From the NCBI RefSeq assembly GCF_047276495.1, contig NZ_CP178543.1:2418001-2482000 (forward strand): DNA of 64,000 bases, in the 5' to 3' direction. Under the pieces are notes generated by a model. The model did no database searches. It saw nothing but the letters and a program-made list of their open reading frames with translations, and was not told the origin of the DNA. Below, piece by piece: positions 7,249 through 16,543 of the stretch. The DNA is from Capilliphycus salinus. GTDB lineage: Bacteria > Cyanobacteriota > Cyanobacteriia > Cyanobacteriales > Microcoleaceae. Position numbers and translations under genes: made by a program. Positions within the stretch are counted from its first letter, which is position 1; each line of letters starts with the position of its first letter.

Positions 7249-7917
7249 CTATTCGCCCAAACGTTCGAGGGATAATTCAGCGGCTTTGGCGACTTGGGGA
7301 TGACTATCTTTGGCGAGGTATTTTAAAGCGGCGATACTTTTGGGACTGGGTAAATTTCCTAAGGCTTCACAAAGTCGCTGTCGGATTAACCAATCTTCCG
7401 ACTGAGCAAAGCGTAAAATGGCATCAATGGCATCTTGATCTTTAATTTCACCCAAGGCCGCGATCGCCGCTTGTTGAACGACAATTTCTTTAGAGTCTAA
7501 GGCTTCGATTAAAACATCGTGAGCGCGAATATCCTTGAGATTTCCTAAAGAAACGGCAGCACTAAACCGCACTAACCAGTCTGTGTCTTCATAAAACGCA
7601 CGAACCAACGGTTCAAAGGCTCGGATATCGCCGAGATAGCCCAAAGCGCCCGCAGCATCGGCTCGAATCCCATAATCTGGATCGGATTCTAATAATTCGA
7701 CTAAAATTGGATAGCATTCCTCTGTAGGTTTGATGCCGAGGGCAAATACAGCCATAGAGCGGATCGGTAAGTTGGGATCGTTTAAGACCTTCTTGATCAA
7801 AGGCACAGCTTGTATTGGGGGAACTTCCCGTAAAGATGCTAAAGCTAACATCCGATCGCGGGAATTTTCGCTTTCCAGTTGAGTTGCAATGGTTTCTAAG
7901 CTTAAAGGTTCATTCAT
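7249..7917 (-). CDS. HEAT-repeat protein (NblB/CpcE-like fold)
   Basis: 222 residues made almost wholly of about six HEAT-type helical pairs, with the repeating pattern R..A..ALG........L...L.D.....R..A (for example YGIRADAAGALGYLGDIRAF and LVRFSAAVSLGNLKDIRAHD). No signal peptide or membrane segment. In cyanobacteria such short HEAT proteins include bilin lyases and lyase-like factors (CpcE/F, NblB) and the iron-sulfur partner IaiH. The gene is not beside phycobilisome genes, so which of these it resembles in function is not settled. A protein-binding scaffold role is a safe general reading. Confidence 0.8.
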   Translation of the reverse strand: MNEPLSLETIATQLESENSRDRMLALASLREVPPIQAVPLIKKVLNDPNLPIRSMAVFALGIKPTEECYPILVELLESDPDYGIRADAAGALGYLGDIRAFEPLVRAFYEDTDWLVRFSAAVSLGNLKDIRAHDVLIEALDSKEIVVQQAAIAALGEIKDQDAIDAILRFAQSEDWLIRQRLCEALGNLPSPKSIAALKYLAKDSHPQVAKAAELSLERLGE

Positions 7918-8079
7918 GGTTGGATACTTATCAAAAGTTTACATTAGAATTGCTTTGATCTTAATGGACCCGGAAGATCTGCGCCATAAAGCCGCTTGAC
8001 CTGAAGATGCAGCGCTCCCACCCCGATCAATATAGGGGTGAAATGATCCAAATTTTTATTGATATTTCAAAGATGAGCT

Positions 8080-10488
8080 ATGCCGCCGAACCAACTCCCT
8101 CAGTATTCCTCCGCTTTAGAACAAGCAATTGATCGTAACCCGCTTGTGGTGACACCGGACACCTCGCTTTATCATGTGATTCAGTTAATGGGTCAGCTTA
8201 ACCGCAGCAACCCTTTACCGGCACCGAAAACTTCCGATCCGGCTAACAACGGCTCCGGATCGGATCGATTGCTCGATCTCAGCCAAACTCAAGCCGACTG
8301 TGTTTTAATTGTAGATGGAAAAAAATCGAGTTCGTCACCGGAAATTTCGACTTTACAGGGCATTGTTACCGAACAAGAAATTGTACAGATTTTAGCAACG
8401 GGTTTACTCGATTTTCCGGCGGAGGCGCGCTTGCACAAAACCCGAATTAGTGAGGTGATGTCGCCTTCGGAGGTGAATTTAGTCGAATCTGAAGATCAAG
8501 ATATTTTTACCGCTTTGTCGTTATTTCGACAGCATCAAATTCATCATTTACCGGTTCTCGACTCTCAACGGCATTTGCGGGGGGTAATTACTCCCGAACG
8601 CATTCGGCGAGTGCTACAACCGTCTAATATTTTGCGGTTGCGACGGGTGGGCGATGAAGTGACCCGACAGACGGTAACGGCTCCGAAAACCGCTTCGTTG
8701 CTGAGTTTAGCGCAAATGATGTCGGCGCATCAAGCCAGTTGTGTGGTAATTTATCAGTCATCTCGGAAAAAACAATTGACGCCGGTGGGAATTGTCACGG
8801 CGTTTGATATTGTTCAAGCTCAATATTTAGAATTGGATTTATCCCGAATGACAGCCGAAATGTTGTTAACCGGAAGCTCGTTTTTTAGTTTAAAATCGGG
8901 GGATTCTCTTTGGGTGGCGCACCAAGAGATGCAACAACAACAGGTGCAGCGATTGATTGTTTGTGGGGAGGAAGGACAACTGATCGGGATTATTTCTCAG
9001 ATGAGTTTGTTGAGAATGCTCGACCCGACGGAAATGTATCGGGTGGTTCGCAATTTACAGCAATCGGTCGATCAGTTGCAAGCGGAAAAATTTGAGTTGC
9101 TCGAAAATAAAACCGCTCAACTGGAAGATTTGGTTCAAGAACGGACGGCTAAACTGTACGAACAATTGCAGCGGGAACGTTTATTTGCCAAGATTTCTTT
9201 TCAGATTCATCAGTCTCTCGATCTCGAGGAAATTTTAAATACTACGGTTGCGGAAGTTCGGCTGGTTTTGAATGCGGATCGGGTGCTAATTTATCAGGTA
9301 ATTTCTAATCAGTCGGCTCAACGGGTGGCGGAATCTGTGGCTCCGGGATGGCATCCTTTGCTGGATAAAAAGTTGAAAAAACAGCTTGTTAAAACCTATT
9401 TGACGGCTTTTGAAACGGACTCGGTTTATGCGATCGGCAATCTCAATCAAAGTCGATTAACTCCTGAAGAAGTTGAACGTTTACAGAAAGAACAAATCCA
9501 AGCTTATTTGGTGGTTCCGATTCTTCAAGATGGACAACTTTGGGGGATGATTTCGACTCATCAATGTTCGGGTTCTCGTCAGTGGCAACCTTCGGAAATT
9601 ACGGTTTTACAACAGTTGGCGACTCAGTTGGCGATCGCGATCCAACAGGCTCAATTATACCGCCAAGTGCAGGATTTAAACACGGATCTTGAGCGCCAAG
9701 TGCAGGAACGGACGGCAGAATTGCAGCAAAAAGTCAAGGAACTTCAGCAATTAAATAAGCTAAAAGATGATTTTCTCAGCACGGTTTCTCACGAATTGCG
9801 GACTCCGTTGGCGAATATGAAAATGGCGATTCATATGATTAAATTGGTGCCGGAAAATGATCGCTTTCAACGGTATATTAATATTCTCGAACAGGAATGC
9901 TCGCGAGAAACTAACTTAATTAATGATTTGTTGGACTTGCAAAAGCTGGAAGCTTCCTCAACTCCGATTTCGTTAGAAACGATTGATTTATCCCGGTGGC
10001 TTCCTCAGATGGTTCAGTCGTTTTATTCGCGGACTCAAGAACGTCAGCAAAGTCTAAACGTGGAGTATCCCAAACATCTGCCGACAATGCAAACCAATTC
10101 TGGTAGTTTAGAACGGATTTTAGCAGAATTGCTCAACAATGCTTGTAAGTATACACCCAATGGGGGGGAAATTTGTTTGAGGGTGAATTGTCAAAGCGCC
10201 AGTGAAACTCACTCGGCTAAAAAATCCTCTAAAACTAAGAAAACCGCAGATCATTCGACACCGTTGGGGATACAATTTCTGATTTCTAACCAGGCGGAAA
10301 TTCCCGAAAAAGAACTTCCGAAAATCTTTGATAAATTTTATCGAGTTCCCAACGCCGATCCCTGGAAACAAGGCGGAACGGGGTTGGGGTTGGCGTTGGT
10401 GCAGAAATTAGTTGAACAGTTGCGGGGAGAAATTAAAGTCACCAGTCAAAAGAATTTAACCACGTTTACCGTTGATTTACCGCAATAG
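8080..10488 (+). CDS. CBS(x4)-GAF-histidine kinase
   Basis: 802 residues, no membrane segment, so a soluble sensor kinase. N-terminal half: two CBS pairs, about residues 18-180 (first CBS interrupted by a linker) and 185-315, the usual fold for adenine nucleotide sensing; ISEVMSP, HHLPVLDS and RLIVCG mark CBS cores. A coiled coil (about 325-365) leads to a GAF domain (about 370-525), another coiled coil, a HisKA domain with the phospho-accepting H571 in STVSHELRTPL, then HATPase with NNACKYTPNGG (about 684) and GTGLGLALVQKL (about 766). No receiver domain or partner regulator is adjacent. CBS domains fused to GAF and kinase suggest energy-charge sensing, an inference from family knowledge. 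Confidence 0.9.
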   Translation: MPPNQLPQYSSALEQAIDRNPLVVTPDTSLYHVIQLMGQLNRSNPLPAPKTSDPANNGSGSDRLLDLSQTQADCVLIVDGKKSSSSPEISTLQGIVTEQEIVQILATGLLDFPAEARLHKTRISEVMSPSEVNLVESEDQDIFTALSLFRQHQIHHLPVLDSQRHLRGVITPERIRRVLQPSNILRLRRVGDEVTRQTVTAPKTASLLSLAQMMSAHQASCVVIYQSSRKKQLTPVGIVTAFDIVQAQYLELDLSRMTAEMLLTGSSFFSLKSGDSLWVAHQEMQQQQVQRLIVCGEEGQLIGIISQMSLLRMLDPTEMYRVVRNLQQSVDQLQAEKFELLENKTAQLEDLVQERTAKLYEQLQRERLFAKISFQIHQSLDLEEILNTTVAEVRLVLNADRVLIYQVISNQSAQRVAESVAPGWHPLLDKKLKKQLVKTYLTAFETDSVYAIGNLNQSRLTPEEVERLQKEQIQAYLVVPILQDGQLWGMISTHQCSGSRQWQPSEITVLQQLATQLAIAIQQAQLYRQVQDLNTDLERQVQERTAELQQKVKELQQLNKLKDDFLSTVSHELRTPLANMKMAIHMIKLVPENDRFQRYINILEQECSRETNLINDLLDLQKLEASSTPISLETIDLSRWLPQMVQSFYSRTQERQQSLNVEYPKHLPTMQTNSGSLERILAELLNNACKYTPNGGEICLRVNCQSASETHSAKKSSKTKKTADHSTPLGIQFLISNQAEIPEKELPKIFDKFYRVPNADPWKQGGTGLGLALVQKLVEQLRGEIKVTSQKNLTTFTVDLPQ

Positions 10489-10556
10489 TTCAACCGGATG
10501 AAGACAAGGGATGAAGACTAGGGATGAAGACTAGGGATTAATTTTAGGGATGAAAT

Positions 10557-11645
10557 TTAGACTTCTGCGATCGCTTTTTGGAGTATTTCTCCCATTTCCC
10601 GACAGCCAACCGGTTTCATTCCTTCCGACATAATATCACCCGTGCGATAACCCCAATCTAGAACTTTCAAAACCGCCTGTTCAATTTTATCGGCGGCGAC
10701 GGGTTGATCTAAACCATAGCGTAACATCATCGCCGCACTGAGAACTTGGGCGAGGGGGTTGGCTTTATCCTGTCCGGCGATATCGGGGGCCGAACCGTGT
10801 ACGGGTTCAAACACTCCGGGGCCAGATTCTCCCAAACTCGCAGAAGGAAGCATTCCGATACTGCCGGTCAGCATCGCCGCCGCATCGGAGAGGATATCGC
10901 CGAATAAATTCCCGGTGACAATGGTATCAAACTGTTTCGGCCAGCGCACCAACTGCATGGCGGCATTATCGACATAAAGATGAGATAATTCAACATCGGG
11001 GTATTCTGAAGCGAGTTGAGTGATGCGATCGCGCCAGAGTTGAGAGACATCGAGGACGTTGGCTTTATCGACCGAACACAATTTTCCCGATCGTTTTTGA
11101 GCGGTTTCAAAGCCAATTCGTCCGATGCGGTCAATTTCCGACTCGGTGTAGGCCATCGTATTTACCCCCCGTTTTTCTCCGGTTTCCGTCTCAAAAATCC
11201 CTTTGGGTTGGCCGAAGTAAACGCCGCCGGTTAGTTCTCGGACCACCATAATATCAACGCCTTCAACAACCTCTCGTTTTAGGGATGAGGCATCGACTAA
11301 ATGGGGTAAAATAGTCGCAGGTCGCAGATTGGCAAATAATCCTAATCCCGCTCTTAATCCCAGTAGTCCGGTTTCCGGACGTTGATGACGGGGTAGATTA
11401 TCCCATTTATAACCGCCGATCGCCGCCAAAAGTACCGCATCGCTGGCGCGACATTGCTCAACAGATGCAGTCGGTAAAGGTTCTCCTGTGGCATCAATGG
11501 CAACACCACCAATTAAAGCCTCTTGAAAGTCAAAGGTAATTTCTAACTGTTGACCGACGGCTTTGAGGACATCTACCGCCACTGCCATAATTTCAGGGCC
11601 AATGCCGTCGCCAGGAAGAAGTGTAATGCGGTAGTTTTCAGTCAT
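10557..11645 (-). CDS. leuB: 3-isopropylmalate dehydrogenase
   Basis: Leucine synthesis: oxidative decarboxylation of 3-isopropylmalate with NAD+. 362 residues from the ATG at 11645, the normal cyanobacterial length and starting MTENYRITLLPGDGIGPEIM; the open frame extends to a TTG at 11687 but those 14 residues do not fit the family. Other landmarks: AIGGYKWDNLPRHQRPE, RELTGGVYFGQPKG, VDKANVLDVSQLWR, the metal-binding DNAAMQLVRWPKQFD, GNLFGDILSDAAAMLTGSIG and EPVHGSAPDIAGQDKANPLA. Isolated from other leu genes here. Confidence 0.95.
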   Translation of the reverse strand: MTENYRITLLPGDGIGPEIMAVAVDVLKAVGQQLEITFDFQEALIGGVAIDATGEPLPTASVEQCRASDAVLLAAIGGYKWDNLPRHQRPETGLLGLRAGLGLFANLRPATILPHLVDASSLKREVVEGVDIMVVRELTGGVYFGQPKGIFETETGEKRGVNTMAYTESEIDRIGRIGFETAQKRSGKLCSVDKANVLDVSQLWRDRITQLASEYPDVELSHLYVDNAAMQLVRWPKQFDTIVTGNLFGDILSDAAAMLTGSIGMLPSASLGESGPGVFEPVHGSAPDIAGQDKANPLAQVLSAAMMLRYGLDQPVAADKIEQAVLKVLDWGYRTGDIMSEGMKPVGCREMGEILQKAIAEV

Positions 11646-12091
11646 AGGAATTTTCGATGGAGGAATGGAAATTTCAGTTCCGGTCAAGGGTTACAGCGTC
11701 AACTGTTATCCAGCCTACAATCATACCAAAATATCAGTCAACTCTCAAAATATTAGTTAACTCTAAGAGCGACGGAGAATCTAGAGGGGGTTTAATTACT
11801 GTGTTATTTATATAAATTGTATACGTGAAAATACCGAGAAAATCATTTGTGGAATTGATCAAACTTAACCGCAGTCGCTTTGTAGCAATTGGGTTGAGCC
11901 TCCTCAGTTCAATCAGTCGTGATTCTATTCAACTCACTTGGATCGAGAAAAAGGACTTTTATCGACCTTTGAACTCAAATATCAAGTTGGAGTCTTGCAG
12001 ATTTGTTGAAACGATAGCATAGAATAGAACAAGTAGGGTATGGATAACTCTCCGTAAAACTTTTCAGGCAACAGATGGGTGCAAGTGGTCA
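11646..12091. other. Intergenic region between divergent leuB and histidine kinase
   Basis: About 445 bp without a supported gene. A 65-codon frame starting GTG at 11825 has no recognisable domain, no ribosome binding site and no protein-like composition, so it is not called. AT-rich stretches near 11800-11830 (TTATTTATATAAATTGTATA) could hold promoter elements for either neighbour, but no clear -35/-10 pair stands out. Confidence 0.4.
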
Positions 12092-13204
12092 ATGAGAAAA
12101 CAACTCCAACAGCAAATTAAGATTTGGCAATACACCTCGGTTGGGTTTGCTGGTTTAGCTGGATTGATTTTTCTCATTACGGTTACTCAATCTCTTTTCT
12201 CTCTGAGTTGGATGATTTCAGGTCTTTCTGTCTTGGTGGCGATCGCCGCGAGCGTTACGGCTTTCATCTGTTATAAACAACAATATAAATTACAAGAGGA
12301 AAAGGCGGAATTAGAAACTTTACTCGCCCAAACCACAGAACAGTTGAAAGCGGAAAAGGTTGAACTTGAAAAACTCTTGGATCTCACCTGCGATCGCTGT
12401 TATAAAATACAGTCTCGAAATTTGGCTTTACAAGAAATGAACCGTCGCAAAGATGAGTTTCTCAGACAGACTTCTCACGAACTGAGAACCCCGATGAATG
12501 GGATTATCGGTTCGTTACAATTGCTTTTAGATGATTTGTGCGACGATCGCGAAGAAGAGGTCGAACTTTTACAACAAGCTTATCAATCTTCTATTCATTT
12601 ATTGACTTTACTCAATCAGGTTTTAGATTTGGCAAAAATCGAATCCGGTCGGGTGACTGTTGATATTAAAACGGTTGATTTGCATTCGAGTTTGTCGGCG
12701 GCTATTTACTTACAATTGGCAAATATTCGGCAAAAAAATCTTCAACTCTATCGAAAAAATTATCAAAATGTGGTTCGAGTTCGAGCCGATCCCACCAAAC
12801 TTAAACAGGTGTTTATTAATGTGATTGGTAATGCGATAAAATTTACAGAAGAAGGAAGTATTACGATTACAACTCAAATAGAATCTCGGGAGATTTCTTC
12901 AAAAACAAACCCCTCCAAAGAAATGCCGATGGCTATTGTTACCGTTAAAGATACCGGAGTTGGAATTGATCCCTCTACTCAAAATCGCCTGTTTCAACCG
13001 TTTCAAGTTGAAGATGAATCTCGATGTTTTCCTCAAGGAAGTACCGGGTTGGGTTTGGTGATTTCTAAACACTTGGTTGAGATGATGGGAGGCGAAATTC
13101 AACTTAACAGTCTGGGAAGAAATCAGGGAACAACGGTAGAGATTATCTTACCTCTGGCGCAGGTGGATGAGGAACTTGAAAACGAATTAAATCTGATCAT
13201 GTAA
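12092..13204 (+). CDS. Membrane-anchored sensor histidine kinase
   Basis: 370 residues. Two N-terminal helices (about 15-35 and 42-61) leave almost no periplasmic loop, so any signal is likely sensed in the membrane or cytoplasm. A coiled coil (about 65-120) precedes HisKA with H129 in FLRQTSHELRTPMNGI, then HATPase with FINVIGNAIKFTEEG, VKDTGVGIDP and GSTGLGLVISKHLVEMMGG. No sensory PAS or GAF domain and no adjacent response regulator. Its stop codon overlaps the convergent LD-carboxypeptidase gene by 8 bp. Confidence 0.9.
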   Translation: MRKQLQQQIKIWQYTSVGFAGLAGLIFLITVTQSLFSLSWMISGLSVLVAIAASVTAFICYKQQYKLQEEKAELETLLAQTTEQLKAEKVELEKLLDLTCDRCYKIQSRNLALQEMNRRKDEFLRQTSHELRTPMNGIIGSLQLLLDDLCDDREEEVELLQQAYQSSIHLLTLLNQVLDLAKIESGRVTVDIKTVDLHSSLSAAIYLQLANIRQKNLQLYRKNYQNVVRVRADPTKLKQVFINVIGNAIKFTEEGSITITTQIESREISSKTNPSKEMPMAIVTVKDTGVGIDPSTQNRLFQPFQVEDESRCFPQGSTGLGLVISKHLVEMMGGEIQLNSLGRNQGTTVEIILPLAQVDEELENELNLIM

Positions 13205-14108
13205 CCGCCAATTGATCGGGCAAACAATTTAAAATTCCCCGATCGCCATCCAATTCTGCTATAATTCCTACAGGTAAGCTAGAATTGACCCCCTCGTGAC
13301 CAAAAGGCAAATCGGAGACAATCGGAATCCCCAAGTCTCCCAAGCGATCGCGCAAAACCTCGTCTAGCTTAAAACTTTTGGGGTTCATATCCTTCTCGGA
13401 GTAGCTGAAGCGCCCCAAAGCAATTCCCGCGACCTGCTGTAACGCTCCCGTCATTCGCCAATGGGTTAACATTCGATCAATACGGTAGGGTTCCTCATTG
13501 ACATCCTCAAAGGCTAAAATGGCGCCGGATAACTGGGGTTGATAGAGGGTTCCGAGCAAACAAGTCGCAACGGTTAAATTTCCCGGCAACAGCCGTCCTC
13601 GCACCGTTCCGTTTCCCCATCCGGTTCCTTCTAAGGGGGGTAAGGGACGACCTTCTAAATAATCAAATAAGCGTTGAACCGACCCGTCGGGTTCTTGTGC
13701 CAAAGTCGTTAAAACCGGACCGTGTACGCCGAAAATTCGCCCTTGACTTCCCCACAATAAAGCGGTGATATCGGAAAAGCCCAGCAAAAATTTAGCGGGA
13801 GAATTGGCTTTGACCCGTTCCCATTGCCAACCTTCGAGTAAGCGAGTCGCACCGTAACCGCCCCGAGAACAGAGTACGGCTCGACAATCGTCGTCGTTGA
13901 GAGCTTCGAGCAGTTGATCGCGTCTGGCTTGATCGGTTCCGGCAAGATAACCCCATTGAGCATTATAACCCGAACACAGTTCTAAATGATAGCCCCGCGA
14001 TCGCCAAATTTCCAAACCTTGTTCAAAGGGTTCGAGATTGCGCAACCCGCCACTGGGAGTAATCACCCGCAAGCGATCGCCAGGTTTTAACCATTGAGGA
14101 GCAATCAT
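13197..14108 (-). CDS. LD-carboxypeptidase (peptidase family S66)
   Basis: Cleaves the L,D bond before the last D-residue of cytoplasmic muropeptides during murein recycling (LdcA-type). 303 residues from the ATG at 14108 (MIAPQWLKPGDRLRVITPSG), normal for S66; the frame is open upstream to 14300 but that extension lacks family similarity. The catalytic set is visible: nucleophile S112 in LLGFSDIT after SRGGYGATRLL, E201 in LAFEDVNEEPYRIDRML, H271 in LPFGHEGVNSSLPVG. The 3' end overlaps the convergent kinase gene by 8 bp. Confidence 0.9.
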   Translation of the reverse strand: MIAPQWLKPGDRLRVITPSGGLRNLEPFEQGLEIWRSRGYHLELCSGYNAQWGYLAGTDQARRDQLLEALNDDDCRAVLCSRGGYGATRLLEGWQWERVKANSPAKFLLGFSDITALLWGSQGRIFGVHGPVLTTLAQEPDGSVQRLFDYLEGRPLPPLEGTGWGNGTVRGRLLPGNLTVATCLLGTLYQPQLSGAILAFEDVNEEPYRIDRMLTHWRMTGALQQVAGIALGRFSYSEKDMNPKSFKLDEVLRDRLGDLGIPIVSDLPFGHEGVNSSLPVGIIAELDGDRGILNCLPDQLAVT

Positions 14109-14262
14109 TGATTTACAATTTGAGCCGATTGGGAAACATCTATTCCAAAACCATCCTGATTGTACAATGATTGGGTCATCCCCCGCAATTTGATTAATAA
14201 AACGGGGGAATTGGTAATACTTTAAAAGGTATTTAGAAGTGATTTTGAATGGATTTTTAACG

Positions 14263-14796
14263 TTAAACCCACCAGGGAACTTCATTGGTGCGGGGATCAA
14301 TTTCTGTCCAGGGAGAAATCAAAATTACCTCGCTTTGAACCGCAACATGAACTAATTTTAAAGGACGGTTAGCAGGGCCGCGAACAACGGCACCATCGAC
14401 AGAATAGCGGGAACCGTGGCAGGGACATTGAAACTGTTGATCGATTTCATTCCAAGGAAAAGTACAGCCGAGATGGGTACAATTATTAACAATTCCAACG
14501 GAATCTAAGGTATTATTTTCTAATAGGGTGAGATAGGTCGGTTCTCCCGCCAGTCCCGCCACTAAAGCACGGGTTCCGGTTGGTTCGGCTAAAATTTGAC
14601 GGGCAGGAATCACATTTCCCAGGCGATCTTTTGCGATAATCGCACCCCCCAGACCGCCTTCAGCTTTGGGAATGAATATTTTAGCACCCGAATAAACAAC
14701 CGTTCCTGCTGTCGCCGCCAGAGTGGTTCCGGTTAAAAAGTTGAGAAATTGTCGTCGAGAAACAGAAGGGGTTTCTTGGGGAAAATTAGCATCCAT
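14263..14796 (-). CDS. Rieske iron-sulfur protein of cytochrome b6f type (additional PetC-like)
   Basis: 177 residues. A twin-arginine signal-anchor (SVSRRQFLNFLTGTTLAATA) is followed by the Rieske domain with both 2Fe-2S ligand boxes intact: CTHLGC (C106, H108, C111) and CPCHGS (C124, H127). GGLGG before the domain is the usual flexible hinge, and the C-terminus DPRTNEVPWWV matches b6f Rieske proteins. There is no petA next to it, unlike the main petCA operon of cyanobacteria, so this is probably a PetC2/PetC3-type paralogue. GGAG lies about 11 bases before the ATG. It is divergent from a sulfide:quinone oxidoreductase gene, which suggests a shared quinol-oxidising role (inference). Confidence 0.85.
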   Translation of the reverse strand: MDANFPQETPSVSRRQFLNFLTGTTLAATAGTVVYSGAKIFIPKAEGGLGGAIIAKDRLGNVIPARQILAEPTGTRALVAGLAGEPTYLTLLENNTLDSVGIVNNCTHLGCTFPWNEIDQQFQCPCHGSRYSVDGAVVRGPANRPLKLVHVAVQSEVILISPWTEIDPRTNEVPWWV

Positions 14797-14850
14797 GTTG
14801 GTTTTCTCCTAAACAAGAGTAAATTGAAATTAAATTGAATTTTTTTCAGA

Positions 14851-14971
14851 TGATGTCCGGTTGATTAATGCCTGTTATGGAGTCCGGGCGGGTTGAACTC
14901 AACCTCGGAGTAGTCGTCAAGATCTAGGCAGAACCCGCCCCTACAGCGCGATCGTTAATTAGTCGGATATC
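14851..14971 (+). repeat. MITE-like element (complete copy)
   Basis: About 120 bp. Outer inverted repeats: ATGATGTCCGGTTGATTAAT at the left and ATCGTTAATTAGTCGGATAT at the right. Inner arms: GGGCGGGTT and AACCCGCCCCTACA. It sits between the divergent petC-like and sqr genes and so may hold or displace their promoters. Confidence 0.8.
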
Positions 14972-15109
14972 GGATCGGGGAACTTCATCAATCTTATAAA
15001 TTCATTGTATAACTATACAGTTTAATAATCAAGTATGGGAAAATAGAAATGACTGGAGTCAACTCAAAATGGCTTCAGATCGGAATTTTCAGATCAGGAA
15101 CGATCAGAC

Positions 15110-16414
15110 ATGGCGAATGTTGTTATCGCAGGAGCGGGACTGGGGGGACTACCAACCGCCTACGAACTCCGGCATTATCTCCCAAGCGAACACAGAATAA
15201 CGTTAATCTCGGAGCGACCCAAATTCACGTTTATTCCGGGGTTAATTCGGGTGGCGTTGGGTTTGGCTTCCGTCGATGGTATTCAATTAGATTTGGCGTC
15301 GCTCACCCGAAGACATGGAATTAACTGGATACCGGATGCTGTGACGACAGTTAATCCCCATCAACAGTATGTAACCGTTGGAAAGCAAGTGATTGAGTAC
15401 GACTACTTGGTGATCGCGACGGGAGCATCCTTGGGCTTTGATGAAGTTCCCGGCTTGGGGCCGCACGGGGGTTACACGCAGTCGGTTTGTACTCCCGATC
15501 ATAGTTTAGCAGCCCGAGAAGCTTGGTTCAAGTTTTTGGAGAATGGGGGGCCTTTGGTGGTGGGAGCGATGTCCGGGGCGGGATGTTTTGGACCGGCTTA
15601 TGAATTTGTGTTGATGGCGGACTGGGTTTTGCGTCGTCGGGGAATTAGAGATCGAGTCAGCATCACCTACGTTTCACCGGAACCCTACGTGGGTCACATG
15701 GGAATTGTCGGGTTGAAAAATTCCCGAGAATTAACGGGTCGTTTAATGAAAGAACGGGGGATTAAAACGATAGATAATGCCAGAATTACGGCAATTAATC
15801 CCGAGACTATTGATTTAGAAAATGGTCAACAGTTGCCCTTTAAATATGCAATGATTTTACCTACTTTTCGGGGGGTAAAGTTTGTGCGAGAAACTCCCGG
15901 ATTGGGGAATGAACAGGGATTTATTCCGGTGACGAACAGCCATCAACATCCTCAATTTCCGACAATTTATGCTGCGGGGGTGAGCGTTCATTTAGAACAA
16001 CCGGAAACAACACCAATTGCGATCGGACTGCCAAAAACGGGGCAAATGACAGAGGTTATGGGAGCGGCAGTTGCTCATAATATTGCAGTGGAATTGGGAG
16101 CGATCAAACCGCCTTTAAAAACTCCTACTTTAGAAGTGCTTTGTTTGGCAGAGTTTGGCGACACGGGAATTGCCTATATTGCCGCCCCTATTCTTCCCGA
16201 TCCCGAAACCGGAAAACGGCGATTTTCTTCGGCAATTCGGGGGCGTTGGATTATTTGGTTTAAAGCGGCATTTGAGAGGTATTTTATGTTAAAAATGCGG
16301 TGGGGTTTGGGATTGCCTTGGTTTGAAAAGTTGGGTCTGCGTTTGTTGTTTGGATTGTCGGTATTGAAGCCTTTACCAAAAGAGAATATCATATCATGTC
16401 CGAATCATCAATAA
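15110..16414 (+). CDS. sqr: Sulfide:quinone oxidoreductase
   Basis: 434 residues. Oxidises sulfide to sulfur/polysulfide and passes electrons to the quinone pool at the membrane surface; a peripheral flavoprotein of the disulfide reductase superfamily. The FAD-binding N-terminus VVIAGAGLGGLPTAYELR, the LVIATGASLGF loop and the C-terminal FGDTG region fit. The three redox cysteines of SQR are all present with the right spacing: C127 (SVCTPD), C159 (GAGCFGPAYEF) and C345 (VLCLAEFGDTG). The C-terminal part (about 378-425) is amphipathic and aromatic, as expected for membrane docking. Type II NADH dehydrogenases lack these cysteines. The divergent petC-like gene is its only close neighbour. Confidence 0.9.
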   Translation: MANVVIAGAGLGGLPTAYELRHYLPSEHRITLISERPKFTFIPGLIRVALGLASVDGIQLDLASLTRRHGINWIPDAVTTVNPHQQYVTVGKQVIEYDYLVIATGASLGFDEVPGLGPHGGYTQSVCTPDHSLAAREAWFKFLENGGPLVVGAMSGAGCFGPAYEFVLMADWVLRRRGIRDRVSITYVSPEPYVGHMGIVGLKNSRELTGRLMKERGIKTIDNARITAINPETIDLENGQQLPFKYAMILPTFRGVKFVRETPGLGNEQGFIPVTNSHQHPQFPTIYAAGVSVHLEQPETTPIAIGLPKTGQMTEVMGAAVAHNIAVELGAIKPPLKTPTLEVLCLAEFGDTGIAYIAAPILPDPETGKRRFSSAIRGRWIIWFKAAFERYFMLKMRWGLGLPWFEKLGLRLLFGLSVLKPLPKENIISCPNHQ

Positions 16415-16422
16415 TCCTCAAC

Positions 16423-16486
16423 GTAGGGCGGGTTCTACAATATCTTTAATTACTACTGAGAGATTGACATAAATCCGCCCCGTCCC
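16423..16486. repeat. Decayed MITE-like element
   Basis: GTAGGGCGGGTTCTAC at the left and AAATCCGCCCCGTCC at the right, with the family's spacing but without outer inverted repeats. Lies between the sqr stop and the terminator. Confidence 0.6.
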
Positions 16487-16493
16487 ATAAGAC

Positions 16494-16528
16494 AAAAAAA
16501 CCCGGTTTCTCAAAGAAACCGGGTTTTT
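16494..16528. terminator. Bidirectional terminator (conserved AAACCCGGTTTCT hairpin)
   Basis: Perfect arms AAACCCGGTTTCT (16498-16510) and AGAAACCGGGTTT (16514-16526), flanked by A7 on the left and T5 on the right, so it can work in both directions. It sits exactly between the convergent sqr and giant RTX genes. Confidence 0.85.
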
Positions 16529-16543
16529 GAGATGAAGTCAAAC

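Noticed and set aside
11825..12022. 65-codon frame with GTG start
   Set aside because: No ribosome binding site, no family, composition not protein-like; left as intergenic.
14109..14300. N-terminal extension of the LD-carboxypeptidase up to 14300
   Set aside because: The extra 64 residues are not similar to S66 enzymes, overlap the petC-like 3' end and are preceded by no start signal; the ATG at 14108 gives normal length.
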